A stretch of DNA of 64,000 nt from contig NMRA01000036.1 in the NCBI GenBank assembly GCA_002633005.1, positions 570,832-634,831 of the forward strand. Direction: 5' to 3'. The first letter of the stretch is position 1, and every line of letters begins with the position of its first letter. The notes below the pieces were generated by a model. It searched no databases, was not told the origin of the DNA, and worked only from the letters and a program-made list of their open reading frames with translations. The translations under genes and the position numbers were made by a program. This document shows, piece by piece, positions 10,701 to 21,662 of the stretch. The DNA is from Phoronis australis (lineage: Eukaryota > Phoronida > Phoronidae).

Positions 10701-11680
10701 GCTTTGAGAAGACGACTATGCCGTTCGTCCTGTCTTCGGACGGGTTTACGTCACCTAACGGACATTTCTCATTATTTTCGAGTCCACTTTTAGCGTCCAC
10801 CCCTCTAAGTATCCGCCAGATTTTTTGAAAGATCATTAAAAAAATTGGAAGATGTGTTCCTACCCAGAAAACTATGGTGATGCTGATTTTCGCACGAACC
10901 TGACTGATATTATGCCTCCTAGTATCAGTTGCGTTTTTGCATTCTCGGCTGTATCTCCTTAACCCTTTATAGGATGTTTGGTAAATTTGGCAAGTGTCCT
11001 CTTACGACGACAGATGACGACGAAATTCGAATGTATCTGACCCCTGCCGTGACCAATATTGACAATTTAATAGTTTTTTTTGTGTTTACCTTTGTATGTT
11101 CTGAGTTCCTTGACGGATTTTCATGAAACTGGACAGATAGGCTTCTATATAGAGAAATGACGAAATACCTTTATTTTTGGACGGATTCTGTGTATTCAGC
11201 GCCACCTAGTGACCATTGTTTATTATTTACGAGTCTGTTTTTTGGCAGCCCCCTCCCTATCTGCCAAAGCGCTGCAAGGATTATTATGAAAACTGTATTC
11301 CTGCTGAGAAGACCACGACTGACATTGGTTTTCGTACGTGTCTGACTACTACGGTGCCATCAAGTGGCAATTTTGTTTTCCATCCACAGTTGTATCTCCT
11401 GACCCGCTTGCAGGATCTTTGTGGAATATGGCAAGTGTTTTTCAATGAGTGTTACAGCAGATGACGATCACTTTCGGCCAGACCTGACTATCGAGCTTGT
11501 GCTTCCTACTCCTAATGGCAATTTAGATTTTTATTTTAAGTTTACCTCTGTATCTTTGGTGTTCATTGACAGAAGTTCATGAAACTAGGCAAATAGATTT
11601 TTATTAAGCATACAACACCGACTTAGATGTTTTCTGTGCCATTTAGTGATTTATTATTTCAAGTCTATTTAGGGATCAGC
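10700..11680. repeat. Degenerate modular tandem repeat, period about 440-460 bp
   Basis: Matching phrases recur: TGTATCTCCTTAACCC at 10951 and TGTATCTCCTGACCC at 11390; TTCATGAAACTGG near 11120 and TTCATGAAACTAGG near 11577; GACGACAGATGACGA near 11010 and CAGCAGATGACGA near 11456. Within each unit a shorter theme of about 150 bp (a TGTATCTCC-like start, then a GATTTTCATGAAAC-like run) repeats, so this is a higher-order repeat. Related pieces occur at 8150-8420. No coding evidence. Confidence 0.6.
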
Positions 11681-12154
11681 CTATCAACTAAGGTGCAGCA
11701 TATAGGGGTCGTAAGTCACAGGGGCCCACAACAACAAGGCATATTTGAGAGAAAAATCTCCGCTTATGTTGCAAAATATGTGTTTTTCCTTGTGAACATC
11801 CGTAATTGTACTGTCAATTACAGCCTCACTAATAAACTAAAACCGGACACGACAGGAATCATTCGCCTGCGTGTTGTCTGCAAACACAAGCAAGGAAATT
11901 TCGAGGAAACCCCGAGTCGATAAGTGGGTTGATCGGGCTCGTTAGCAGATCAATGCAGATACAATGATTTGAAAAGGTTATGAATACCAATTTATGGTGT
12001 ATCGTATAACGTGCAACTTTTTAAAGGAAACCAACTGCCGTTGGATGACGGCACAGAATCGCGTGATTTCTTTGCACTCTCAATCAAGCTATCCCGGATA
12101 TAGTGGTAATTAAAATAGAACACTCAATAGCAAACCAATCGTTAATGAGGAAAC
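11681..12154. other. Unassigned sequence, probably intron 2 of the opsin-like gene
   Basis: It lies downstream of the donor at 12154 on the minus strand. No exon continuing the receptor frame was found. Confidence 0.4.
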
Positions 12155-15100
12155 CTTTGTTTCAGGTTTGACGTTCCGGTCAACACAAAGCCAGATACCA
12201 GCGCTATATTGGTGAGCGCGAGGTTGATGTGGAGGACACCACGTGACTTCATGGGCTTGTAGCGGTGGAACACTTTAATCAGGCGACTGTTCAGCACAAC
12301 GCTGGTTATACCTGACGGCAAAAAGGAGCAAATTATGTATGAATTTACTGTAGTTCCATTGTAATACCCAAGTGATTTGTTTAGCCTATTTTCATTTACT
12401 GAAGAGATCTAGGGACCCGTTTTGCCAATAGTTAACACAGAAAATCAGAAAATCCGCCCAGGGTTAAAGCTTTGGATGACTGAACGCAAAACCTTTCCGG
12501 GCATATAGCACAATTTGACATTTGGCTTCCATGAATTGTCGTTTGCACTTAAAGTGTCAAATGGTCTTCATTTGAATCCTAGGAAACTGCAACCAAAGAA
12601 GAGTTTATTGCAACTACCAAACAAGAAATATTCAGCTGTGAAAAGCTTCTTCTTCTCAGACACATGACAAGTTGTTGTTGTCGTCTGCAATGAGAGTGGT
12701 TTAATGTGACATTCAAACACTAAGCGCTTTTCGAATACGTCAATATACCGCAGTTTCCCGCAGGCAAGCCAGACACATTTCGTAGACACGAGAACCTCGC
12801 GAAAATGTAGAATCTTCTCTAGATATCGCAATTTTTTACAAGCGAAGCACATGGCCCTACTACCTTAATCACTATATTGTTGCGTCTACGAAACTCAGCC
12901 CAGAGACAAGTATTCTGCAAACTGCATTTCATGGAAACCAAATGTCAAATTGGTAGGCCCCCTATGTACGCCCGGAAAGTTTTTGAGTTCCATCATACAA
13001 AGGTTAAACCCTGGGCGGATTTTCGGATTTTTTATTTACTGTTGGCAAAACGAGTCCCTACATCTCAGGTGAGTAAAATTTGACAAGAACTCAAAATCTT
13101 TTGATAACAGATAAGCGTTGATGCCATATGAAACTAGGGCGTCTGCAAACTTCGCCTAAAATTTGCCTTTGTGGAAACGGTTTTAGATGGGAGGGGTCAA
13201 ACATACCCACTCCGGCCAAACTGAGTGATTAGGGGCTTCAAGTCCCAATTAAACTGGCAGCTGCATGAGCTAATATTTATGTTGACCCAGTTTCCACACT
13301 CGCGTGTTTTCTTTAGCCTTTAAAAGACAGTTACGAAACGTGAGAATCGCCACTTTCTTAATTTCTATAACATACGAAGCATAAACAATGACTTCGTTCA
13401 AATGAAATGCGCAGTAATTCTCCTGAAAATCAATTTCCTGCCATTATCGCTAACATGGATGCATATCCAAACATCACCTCACCACTACAACCCCGTGTTT
13501 TCTATAAAAGGTTTTAGTGCAAACAAGAGCCAATCAGTGACTCCTTATGCAGGTAGTTTGGTTCAAAAATAGAATTTTTGTAAAAAATATTGAGGTGATC
13601 GGACGATTAAAATCGTTCAAGAAAATCGTTCCCGAATTAACTGAAGGACGTTAAGTGTGAAACGGGCACGAAAATTAATATACTAGCTCTAGCAGATCTC
13701 TTAAGAAACTTTATTGTGACAATTCGCAACTGCAAACCTATGCTTAAAGCGACACTAAGCCCGTGCTTTCTTTGATTTTGGACACTGATCGTTACAGAAA
13801 TGGTCTTATCTTGCTCCCCCGTTTCTTGCTCCCCTTTCTCTCTCCCGCTCCCTCCCCGTCTCCTTTCCTTCTCTCCCTCTACGTGGTTAACATTGATGCT
13901 AAAACAAGGCATTGTGTTTTTTAAGAATGGCCGGCATATCTGCCGCCTCATGTCAGATTACGACGAAAATCAATAGGTTTCGAGGTCACAAAATAGATGC
14001 TCCGTGCATATTTTACTTTAAACCGTGTTCACCTTACCTCCGTGACTGATAGGCCAACATGAGAATCAATGATAGAGAAAATGTCACCCACAACTAATAT
14101 TTTTGTAAGCGGGACAGGCTTTTCTTTTCATTTTTTAGCTTGTTACAAATTATTCTTCCGCGGTCGCAGGAAGCATGCTTTGTCTTTCTCCCATAATCAA
14201 AGGTCATTGTCTGACTTCAAGTAAAATAAGATATTATGGGAACATGACGCACCTGACATCAGGCTAAATTAGATATGATGGGAATATGACATATCATGAA
14301 AACCAAAATTCCGCAGTTTCATAATGTGCTGAACAAGCTTTGAAATGCCATTATTTGTTGAAAAGTTTTTCTGTCGGACTAGACATGTTAGAGGGTGTCA
14401 AAATTCCCTATTGTGATCAGGTGGAGTTGCAGCCGCTTATTTTTCAAATAAAAAGAGCAGTTTCATGTCTTGTGGAAAATTCTTCTCTCTTTCAGGATAT
14501 CGAATGATCGATTAGAGCTTATAACAGTTCCAATGTTTTATCAATTACTCATACGACCTACTTACGATTGTCAGACGGGCATGTGAATATTTGTGTTTTT
14601 TTAACACCGTTCAAATGTTAGATTAAAGCGATTTGAGAGATGTTGCACTAAACCACACCTGTTTACCTGTAACCAAAGTTTTGACAGTTCTGTTCAACCT
14701 CTAATGCATAATGTTTTATGCAAATGTGTTCGCAATTTGTGAGCTCCTACACCAAAACGTAAGCCCACCAATATAAAAGTTACACGACACAAAATTCAAC
14801 TATTATTAAAATCTCTTGGTCTATGTACACCGACCTCTTGTCTATTTTCAGTGTCACGACGTTTCGGTCGGTCTATTCCCCGGCCTTCGTCAGGTGTTCC
14901 TGCGTTTATAGACGAACGAACACGGATATGTGGTACATTCAGCATGGTGTGATTTTTTGTCCAAGGCAATATATGAACCCACGAGTTCTGAAACTACAGA
15001 TGATTTGAGTTCAGTACCTTAACCAATGCACCACCGTGGTTAAGGTGCTGGACTCAAATTATCTGTAGTTTCAGAACTCGTGGGTTTATATCCTGCCTTG

Positions 15101-15866
15101 AACAAAAAATCACACCATAATGAGTGTACCACATATCCGTGCTCGTTATTCTAAGAACGCAGGAACACCTGACGATGGCCGGAGAACAGACCGACCGAAT
15201 AGTCGTGGCAGTGTGAATGGACAAGAGGTTGGTGTAAATAGACCAAGAAATTTTTATAATAGTTGTAACACGCCATCACCTCAGAGCGGTTTTAGAAAGA
15301 CACAAAAATTTCACCCAACACCCGTTCCCGATAATGGCTAGCGGTTTTGTTAAGCTTCGTCCGCGCTATGTTCTAAGAGACGCAGACGCAGGCTTTTCGC
15401 CAGTTTCCGCGTCTGTTGTATAATAAAATAGTCTTCCACGGACCTTGCATCAACCCACTGTATTCAGTAGCATAAGTGCAAAGCTGTTTTGACGTTCAGT
15501 CCCACTCAACTAGTTAGCTGGCTAGCATAACGATCTTGAAGAATTCGAGAAGTTTTACCGAAAAACGAATGATGCATTTCAGATAACGCTCGTGGGGATC
15601 TAATCACACAAAATTTTAAGAAAATCGCTCAAGGGACAGCGGAGCTATGTGTTTACAGTGCAAAAATCTATGCACTTCGAGAAAGAAATTTCGCCAAATA
15701 AAGCAACAATAAAAATTATGACGGATTAACAACAGTGTGCGTGAAATTTTTTGTCGGTACGGTTAAATGTACATTAAGCAGAGAATCGCTCACCAACAAC
15801 AAAGTACAAAGTGCCCACACAGGCATAGTAAATGTCTTTCATGGCTTGCCCGCTCTCGCCGTCCAT
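12155..15866 (-). CDS. Opsin-like G-protein-coupled receptor, exons 1 and 2 (partial gene)
   Basis: Exon 1 runs 15866-15794 and starts MDGESGQAMKDIYYACVG; its donor is G|GTGAGC. Exon 2 runs 12311-12155 after a pyrimidine-rich acceptor ending TCAG; its donor is the weaker AAAG|GTTTCC. They join in phase 1 to give about 77 residues. The join encodes TM1 (CVGTLYFVVGITSVVL, with N of the LN pair as residue 1.50), a basic first loop (RLIKVFHRYKPMK) and TM2 (INLALTNIALVSGFVL), then TGTSNLKQR. This layout, including the stretch just before the W.xG of the first extracellular loop, is that of tetraopsins (RGR, peropsin, neuropsin), retinal-binding photoreceptors or photoisomerases in the plasma membrane. 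TM3-TM7, with the retinal lysine and the DRY-like motif, were not found and probably lie left of the window. The usual Asp 2.50 reads Asn (LALTN). A different class A receptor is possible; opsin is favoured, not proven. Confidence 0.62.
12390..13080. mobile_element. Foldback/MITE-like element in intron 1
   Basis: Inverted arms of about 150 bp at roughly 12398-12545 and 12900-13075 share GAGAT.TAGGGAC, CGTTTTGCCAA, AAATCCGCCCAGGGTT, TTTCCGGGC and AATTTGACATTTGG. The 350 bp between the arms do not encode a recognisable protein. The outer ends continue as TTTACT on both sides and no clear target duplication was read, so the exact limits are uncertain. It sits inside intron 1 of the opsin-like gene. 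Confidence 0.7.
13081..13791. other. Unassigned intronic sequence
   Basis: Within intron 1 of the opsin-like gene. Nothing recognised. Confidence 0.4.
13792..13875. repeat. CT-rich low-complexity tract
   Basis: A polypyrimidine run of CTCCC, TTTCTC and CCTTCT variants on the plus strand. Confidence 0.75.
13876..14796. other. Unassigned intronic sequence
   Basis: Within intron 1 of the opsin-like gene. It holds two short phrases, AGATATTATGGGAACATGAC and AGATATGATGGGAATATGAC (14230 and 14270), that look like a 42-bp tandem pair. Nothing else recognised. Confidence 0.4.
14858..14893 (-). ncRNA. Hammerhead-ribozyme-like motif
   Basis: The minus strand reads CTGACGA, then a possible stem II of GGCCGG with CCGACC (one mismatch, loop GGAATAGA), then GAAACGTC. 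This is the CUGANGA...GAAA...GUC arrangement of hammerhead ribozymes, as known in Penelope-like elements and small retroposons. One extra A lies between the CTGACGA box and stem II, so activity is uncertain. Confidence 0.4.
14968..15024 (-). ncRNA. tRNA-Leu-like SINE head (left arm of palindrome)
   Basis: Mirror copy of the right-arm unit, with GGTTAAGGTACTG and ACTCAAAT on the minus strand and a B-box region GGGTTCATATAT that is more eroded at its end. Confidence 0.45.
15027..15097 (+). ncRNA. tRNA-Leu-like SINE head (right arm of palindrome)
   Basis: TGGTTAAGGTG at 15038-15048 resembles an A box. GGACTCAAAT has the layout of a Leu(CAA) anticodon arm. GGGTTTATATCC at 15082-15093 is a B box with changes from GGTTCGAATCC. 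The spacing fits a long-variable-arm tRNA. No matching acceptor stem is seen, so it is a tRNA-derived repeat and not a tRNA gene. Confidence 0.5.
15169..15205 (+). ncRNA. Degenerate hammerhead-like motif (right arm)
   Basis: CTGACGA is kept, but the second core box has changed to GAATAGTC, which should break the catalytic core. It is the inverted counterpart of the motif at 14858-14893. Confidence 0.35.
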
Positions 15867-15966
15867 CTGCCACAATTACACTGTTAGTTGCCAGTCGCTC
15901 CCACAGCATCGATATATGACGAGCAAGTTGTTACTAGCTATTTATTGCTGCTTATCAGACGTGCGT

Positions 15967-15980
15967 GTTACTAAGGTAAC
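15967..15980 (-). promoter_or_regulatory. Candidate RFX X-box upstream of the opsin-like gene
   Basis: On the minus strand the palindrome GTTACCTTAGTAAC fits the X-box pattern GTNNYY-AT-RRNAAC except at one central base. It lies about 100 bp upstream of the start codon at 15866. RFX factors bind X-boxes in promoters of ciliary genes. AT-rich TATA-like pieces (AATAAATA, ATATAT) lie between it and the ATG. Function is inference from motif and position. Confidence 0.4.
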
Positions 15981-15989
15981 AAGGTATGA

Positions 15990-18900
15990 TGAACGTGTTG
16001 AGTCTAGCCAGCAACATGTAGACGTGCTAGACTAGAGAATTAAACGTTCTATTTCTATCGTCGTCAACAATGCTTTTAAGCACTTGAAAGTGATTTGTTT
16101 AATAATAATTTCCCCAGGGTACACAGTTTTGGACACTTACAATATTCAGATGAACTAACATAAACATACGATGAATTGAAATATTTAACAAAACATAGCT
16201 ACTTTTAAAATTACCATCATTTTCTTGAAAAACGGCAATGTGATTAAGTAAAGATCTGTTTAAATGTCCAATATTGGGCAGATTTGATGAGTAAATCTAC
16301 TTACACTAAATTTATTTTGTATTTCTTGAAAACCAGTTCAGGCGCATTTCCGAAAGGTATACAAATATGTTGTATGCTTTCTCGTTTAGGCTTGTAATAT
16401 TAGTGCTCCAAAAACGGAGATGAACTTATTTTGTACATTCGTGCAGTCTTGGCGGAACAGAGTCCTCGGGCAATCCAATGGATAAATTTTTTAACCAGCC
16501 CATTTGAAATGTACTTGAAGAATCTTGTTGTTCCCAAGACGAAATTTTGTCTCATGATGTGGTCCGTTTTGCCACCACATTGGAAACTACCGTGGAAGTT
16601 TAATGAAAGCCACTGTGTCTGTACAGTGAGGTTTGACTAGTGTTTTATGACTTGCAAGAAATTGAATAGTTTGGTTAGTTTTGTGTTGATAGACAATTTT
16701 ACTATTCTATAGTCAAGAATATGAAAAATGATGAAACAAATTTAAAAAGCAAAACGGAAGTCACCTTTTTACTCAGAAAAATAAAATTGATTCAAACAAC
16801 GCCATTTTTGACATGTTTTAAGTTTTTCATGGTTGCGAGACATTATGTTTAAATAGTGACTTTTTAAAGCATCTCATGCGTCTGTACTAATTTACACAAC
16901 AGACTTGAGACATGTCAGTATAGTTTTTCATTGAGAGGTATATTGGCTTCCCATTATTGTCAATAATCTGACATTTCAAAGAAAGGGACTTGCTTACTAT
17001 CAACTTCGTATCTCGTTTTCAGGACTAACCTTTAAACCAGGCCTTGGTGGGTGCAGTAGATGTGTATAGACCTGTAAGTTAGTTTGAGTCGTGTCTGTGA
17101 GGATGAGGAATATGCATCTTATCAGTTCAATTACCCGGTACTCAGTTTTTGGGAACATGTTATTTTGTTCATTTTCTCACAGTGTGGTCCTAAAACAGTA
17201 TTGATCCTACTTAGCCTTGTTTTCTGCGAATGGCGACGACATAGGCGTAGGTGACAGTAGTCTTGCTGTTAGGAGGGCTCATTTTAAAAATTATAATTTA
17301 AGCAATTAATCACTGAAAATGTGATTTTTATCATAATACAATCACCCCTTTTCAGGTGATGTCAGTAATAGTGTCCTCTTCCTAACACAATTATCATGGT
17401 TGTCAATAGTTTCGAAGTAATTAATTAAAATTGGGAAAGTTTTTAAAATTTCTACTGAAGAACAACACGCTTGGGTAACTAAGCAAAATCCCAATGACAT
17501 TTTTAGAACAAAAAATCCTATGTGAAAAATATCCTGCTGTCCTAAATATTGTGATTCCTGCCAATAATAAAATCCACAAAGCACAAGTTCAAGAAAATTG
17601 GATTTCGTTAAATCTTGTCTTCTGTGATGGGACGGTGGTTCATGTAGGTTCTAAACATAATTTGTTTTTATTCAGAAGCTGTCTCTTTATTTCCCAATTA
17701 GCTTAGTTGGGTGTTTCGGAGGAGGAGGAGCAGTTTGTGGAAGATGAATCGACCAGCTGTCCCAGATTGCCCGATATCACAGTATCAGTTTCTACATTTG
17801 ACAAAGGTAAAAGAGGCGAAATTGACAAGTCTGGAATATTTTTACCACAGCTTGCATGATCATTAAGTATGCCTTAATTGTGACTTTAGGTGGAATTAGC
17901 AAAAAGGAGATGGACTAGATTCTGATGGTGCTTTAAACGATGAGTTTGACAACGAAGAATTACTCCGAATTGACAAATACAAATATATTTGTTTCAAGAT
18001 ACGTACTTTTCAGGTTGGTGGCTATATTGTAGGGCTATCTGATTTTGACTCCGGAGTTTCACTCGTCTGGCCGCCTTTGTCTCGGCACGTGCTGGGTCCC
18101 AGCACTTGCCCTAGAGGTAGAAACCGGAAATTGTTGTTTTTAAGGACATTTTTGTTATTTTTCATTCATTTCGTCCAAATGGACATAGTTTTGTTTCGTA
18201 GCAAAAGTGGGGTGGATTTTTTTTTGTTATTCGTATACCCATAGGCTAGTGTTCATGTGAACTTCTCTTCAAATTTTACTGAACGCAAAGCCTTGACTGA
18301 GCTGTTGTCATGGAAAAAATAAACAGTTAAATTACATTTTGTTGAGAACCTCTACTTTACACTTCGCCTGTAGAGTTAAAGAGAGCTCATTTTATGATTT
18401 TCAAACATGATACTTGGACTTATGAATTTTTAAAAAAGAATTTGAGTTATTTTTGTTCTTAAAATAGCCAGTTTGCTACTACACCAGAATTCTTATCTCT
18501 TGTAACCACACCACAGGTTAGTGATCGTGCTATGTTTAAATTAACTGAAAGCTACCTTTATGCAATGAAAACACAAAAAATGTGAGGAGATAGGCCTAAT
18601 TTAAATGTCTTAATGGTGAATTACAGCCAATTCAGGGAGTTAATTTGACTTTGACACAGTCCAAGGCCTACCGGAGTTAACCGCTAGCCTAGGACAAGAT
18701 TAGTGTGTACCTGAGCTATATACCTGACTTTTTTTTAATCAAAATATTTCTCTAGATGATTATAAAAGCACAAACAGTGCTATTGACTCGACCTACTTTA
18801 CTTGGGGAATCTGATCTTGTGACTTAATACTTTGCATTTGGCGGAATTTAGCAGACGTCAGAATAAAAATATCAATGAAACTTCACTGATTTTTTTCAAA

Positions 18901-19465
18901 ATATCCTGAAATTTATGGCATCGCACAGATAATTACGACTACAAGGCATATACCCAGGTTTACATGAACATATCGCATCGGTGATCTTGTCATTCGCTGT
19001 TGAACGTGGACCGTGTGGGGTGCTTTGGATTTTCGCTGGCTCCCAAATACTCTTCCTCGAACACTTATATTTCCATCGTCGCATTTACAAACTCTAACAT
19101 CATGAACGTACTATTCTCTGCTGAAAAGCGTCGCCTGTTGTCTGTGTCGAAGCGTTTTCGGATAGTCCAAAACACTCATCGATTCTCTCAGGAACGTCGT
19201 TTAGCGACAGCGTAATTGTCTGCGACATCTTGTTTTTGTGTCAGGTGTCACGAGACTTTTCGCAAGGAGGCGGAGCATACGATAGGTCAATTGACGACAT
19301 ACGAGAAGGTGATAACAAGAAGAAATTTTAATTTTTTGATGCAAGATTTTGTCACACCATTTGTTTTCATGGATTACTTAATAAATATTCTGCCTAGTAT
19401 CTCCATAATGTGTTACACATTTTTATATATCCACATATTTATTTGTGGGTGCATATTACTGTCAT
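15990..19465. other. Long stretch with no convincing gene
   Basis: No gene, RNA or named transposon recognised. Small open frames (16431-16640 and 17494-17706 on +, about 70 residues each) lack domains and splice support. Bases 19255-19290 share a phrase (CGCAAGGAGGCGGAGC and ATAGGTCAA) with 1993-2025, hinting at a dispersed repeat. Confidence 0.4.
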
Positions 19466-19476
19466 CCCCATCCGTC

Positions 19477-19505
19477 TGTCTGTCTGTCTGTCTGTTCGTC
19501 TCATA
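19477..19505. repeat. TCTG microsatellite
   Basis: Six or so tandem CTGT units, ending in TTCGTC. Confidence 0.85.
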
Positions 19506-20595
19506 AACCCTTTAAGCGACGTCCATGATATTTTGCAGACACATCTCTATTTTGAATGGGACGACATGACCATCTCTTAAATCCATGCTGTATGCTGTTA
19601 TGCGGTGCACACCGTGAGTGCATATCAGCATTTCGGGTTGCTCTTGAGTTCTTTGTATTCATATTTTCAATGTAAAGCCTTTAAGTTAACATAATTGATT
19701 CATATCCGTTTTGGAACTTTGTGGTCAATAAAAAGCCTTCTTCTTCAGTGCAAGGAGCTGAAACTCAGTGTGGCAAATTACAGTGCTTGTTTTAGCAAGG
19801 TTAAAACCTTATAAAAAGGCCAGAAGAGACCTGTTAAACGAATTTCGATAGAGTAGAGTGTCTTTTTTGGAAAATAAACCATTTTAATGTATCAACAATT
19901 TGGGCAAGCCACTGGCAGAAATAGGCCATAGTCACAGCTCTCCTGTCTTTCACCTCCGTGGCTACTTTTTGGGGGCAACGGGAACTTTGCATTAAACCCA
20001 TCAACAGGTGTTCAAAAGTCAATTTCAAAAAAGTTCTCAAGAATACACTTGCACGTTTAGTAATAATTTCAAAATTAAAAATTGGAAAAAATTAGCCTTA
20101 TGTAATATGTTAGCCACCAGGTGTCAGGGCAAAATTATCAGAATAGCCAATTAAATGCCAGGAAAATATTGTGTCCGTATCTTTCGTATACCCAAGTTGT
20201 CTGCTTCATGAAAGCATTCATCAGAGGACAGCCAACTGATGTTATCTTGTTGGCTTGGCTAACAAGTTTACAGCTACTGTCTTCAATGAAAATTGTTAGT
20301 TCTTGGATGGGTTTGCAAGTAATTGGCAATTACCAAGGGTCAAGGCTCATAAACCAGCAGGCAGTAGATTGGAATTGCGGAAAGCCAAGTCAGGTGGCAA
20401 GTGTCATCATACTGACATACATTCTTGGCATGTTCCCGAATCAACAGCAGTTTTGGGTCAGCTGAAACCATGAGAATTGAAATGATGTTGATATCTTATG
20501 TGTTTATCCAGTGTCTTCTTTGCTTGATTAAACTTTCTTCCATTCATGTTACCTCATTTAGGATCCACTATTAAGATGGATGCTTCAGATAAGAA
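19506..20595. other. Unassigned sequence with several modest open frames
   Basis: A plus-strand frame of 114 residues (20121-20465) and minus-strand frames at 19834-20040 and 20138-20329 show no domain I can name. The lack of a clear frame preference argues for non-coding or heavily decayed sequence. Confidence 0.35.
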
Positions 20596-20599
20596 GATT

Positions 20600-21345
20600 A
20601 TAAATAACGTAGAAAATAAATCTGAAACTAAATAAGGCGATCCAGATCCTCCCAAGGATACTATTGTAAAAATCTAAAAAAATTATTTAGTTAAAGCTAA
20701 TATCGACAATATACACCAAACTGACAAACCTATTGGCAACACACAATGTAACAAAACTAGGTGTAAAATGTGTAACTTTATGAACGATATCACTTTTTTC
20801 CAGTCTTCCCAAACCAATGAAAACTTTGAAATAAAACATTATTCTGATTGCACCACCGACAATATTATTTACCTTGTAACTTGTAAAAAATGTTCTATCC
20901 AATACGTAGGACAAACTCAACACAATCTACAAACTCGGTTTCGTAATCATAGATTTAACATAATACATAAAAACATTTCTGATACTATAGGTAATCATTT
21001 CGATTCCAAAAAACATAATATTCAAGATCTTTCTGTACAAATAATAGAAAAACTCCAACAACTCCAGTACCCCTCACAGACTCAAAAGAGAACAATATTG
21101 GATAGACAAGCTCAATACAATAGAACCTTATGGATTGAACATAAAAACTTCTTAAAATATATCATTGAATTTTTTACGCAAAAATGTATCATATTCATTA
21201 CACCATATCTTAAATGTCAATTGTTATATAGTGTTTGATTTTACCAAGTCTATAATCTATGATTTTACTTCATTTCTGTTTCTGTTTACAAAGGACGTTA
21301 TTACATTCGAAGATTTCAGTTGATCCATTCTTGTTGTTTTATTTA
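20600..21345 (+). mobile_element. Penelope-like retroelement 3' part with GIY-YIG endonuclease
   Basis: From about 20690 the frame reads the end of a Penelope-like polyprotein, and 20768-21238 is open. Visible are a cysteine knuckle (CNKTRCKMCNF), the GIY-YIG core (IIYLVTCKKC then IQYVGQT), the downstream arginine helix (LQTRFRNHR) and a C-terminal RxxLD.xAQYNRTLWIEH segment. GIY-YIG enzymes nick target DNA for insertion of these elements. The reverse transcriptase is missing upstream, with stops before about 20690, so the copy is 5'-truncated. Bases 20604-20668 recur directly at 21663-21727, and the 3' segment recurs inverted at 21742-22028, the terminal arrangement typical of Penelope-like insertions. 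Confidence 0.8.
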
Positions 21346-21482
21346 CCTATTTATACGTATCATACGCAAACACTAACGGGATTCCGTCACAGCCAACAAT
21401 GGCGTGTATGATGTGGAAATTATATATGCGTGATAATTCACGTTCACGTCGCTTTGCGAAACCTCTCTAATAACGGCATAGT

Positions 21483-21605
21483 GATCGACGTTTCAGTGTA
21501 TTGTCTCTAAACCATTCTCAGTCAAAAGACAACAGTTGGCATATTGTGAACTTTTGTCTTTTGTCTTGAGAATGGTTTAGAGACAATAAACCGAAACGTC
21601 GGTCA
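21483..21605. repeat. Inverted repeat with paired GAAACGTCG boxes (hammerhead-like)
   Basis: Arms 21483-21532 and 21552-21605 pair across a 19-bp spacer. Each arm contains GAGAATGGTTTAGAGACAAT and, at its outer end, GAAACGTCG. These are the core boxes of hammerhead-like motifs of Penelope-like elements, though the first box reads CTGAGAA or CTTGAGAA and not CTGANGA. It lies between the two Penelope end segments. Confidence 0.55.
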
Positions 21606-21662
21606 ATATGTCGTTATTTACATATGCACTGATTTTAAAGTTCGAACGTGTTTGTTTCAATT

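Larger units (their letters stand above)
14797..15265. repeat. 469-bp near-perfect palindrome of two tRNA-Leu-like/hammerhead-like units, head to head
   Basis: Arms 14797-15030 and 15032-15265 are reverse complements with scattered mismatches, meeting near 15031 at CACCACCGTGG. Reading outward from the centre, each arm carries a tRNA-Leu-like region, a linker with an A-rich stretch and TCACACCAT, a motif with CTGACGA, and a tail ending in AATAGTTG. It therefore looks like two copies of one short retroposon unit in head-to-head inversion, inside intron 1 of the opsin-like gene. The arms differ: the left keeps GAAACGTC where the right has GAATAGTC. Confidence 0.8.

Noticed and set aside
15027-15097. 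Functional tRNA-Leu gene
   Set aside because: B box mutated, no acceptor stem, and duplicated inside a palindrome; better read as a tRNA-derived repeat.
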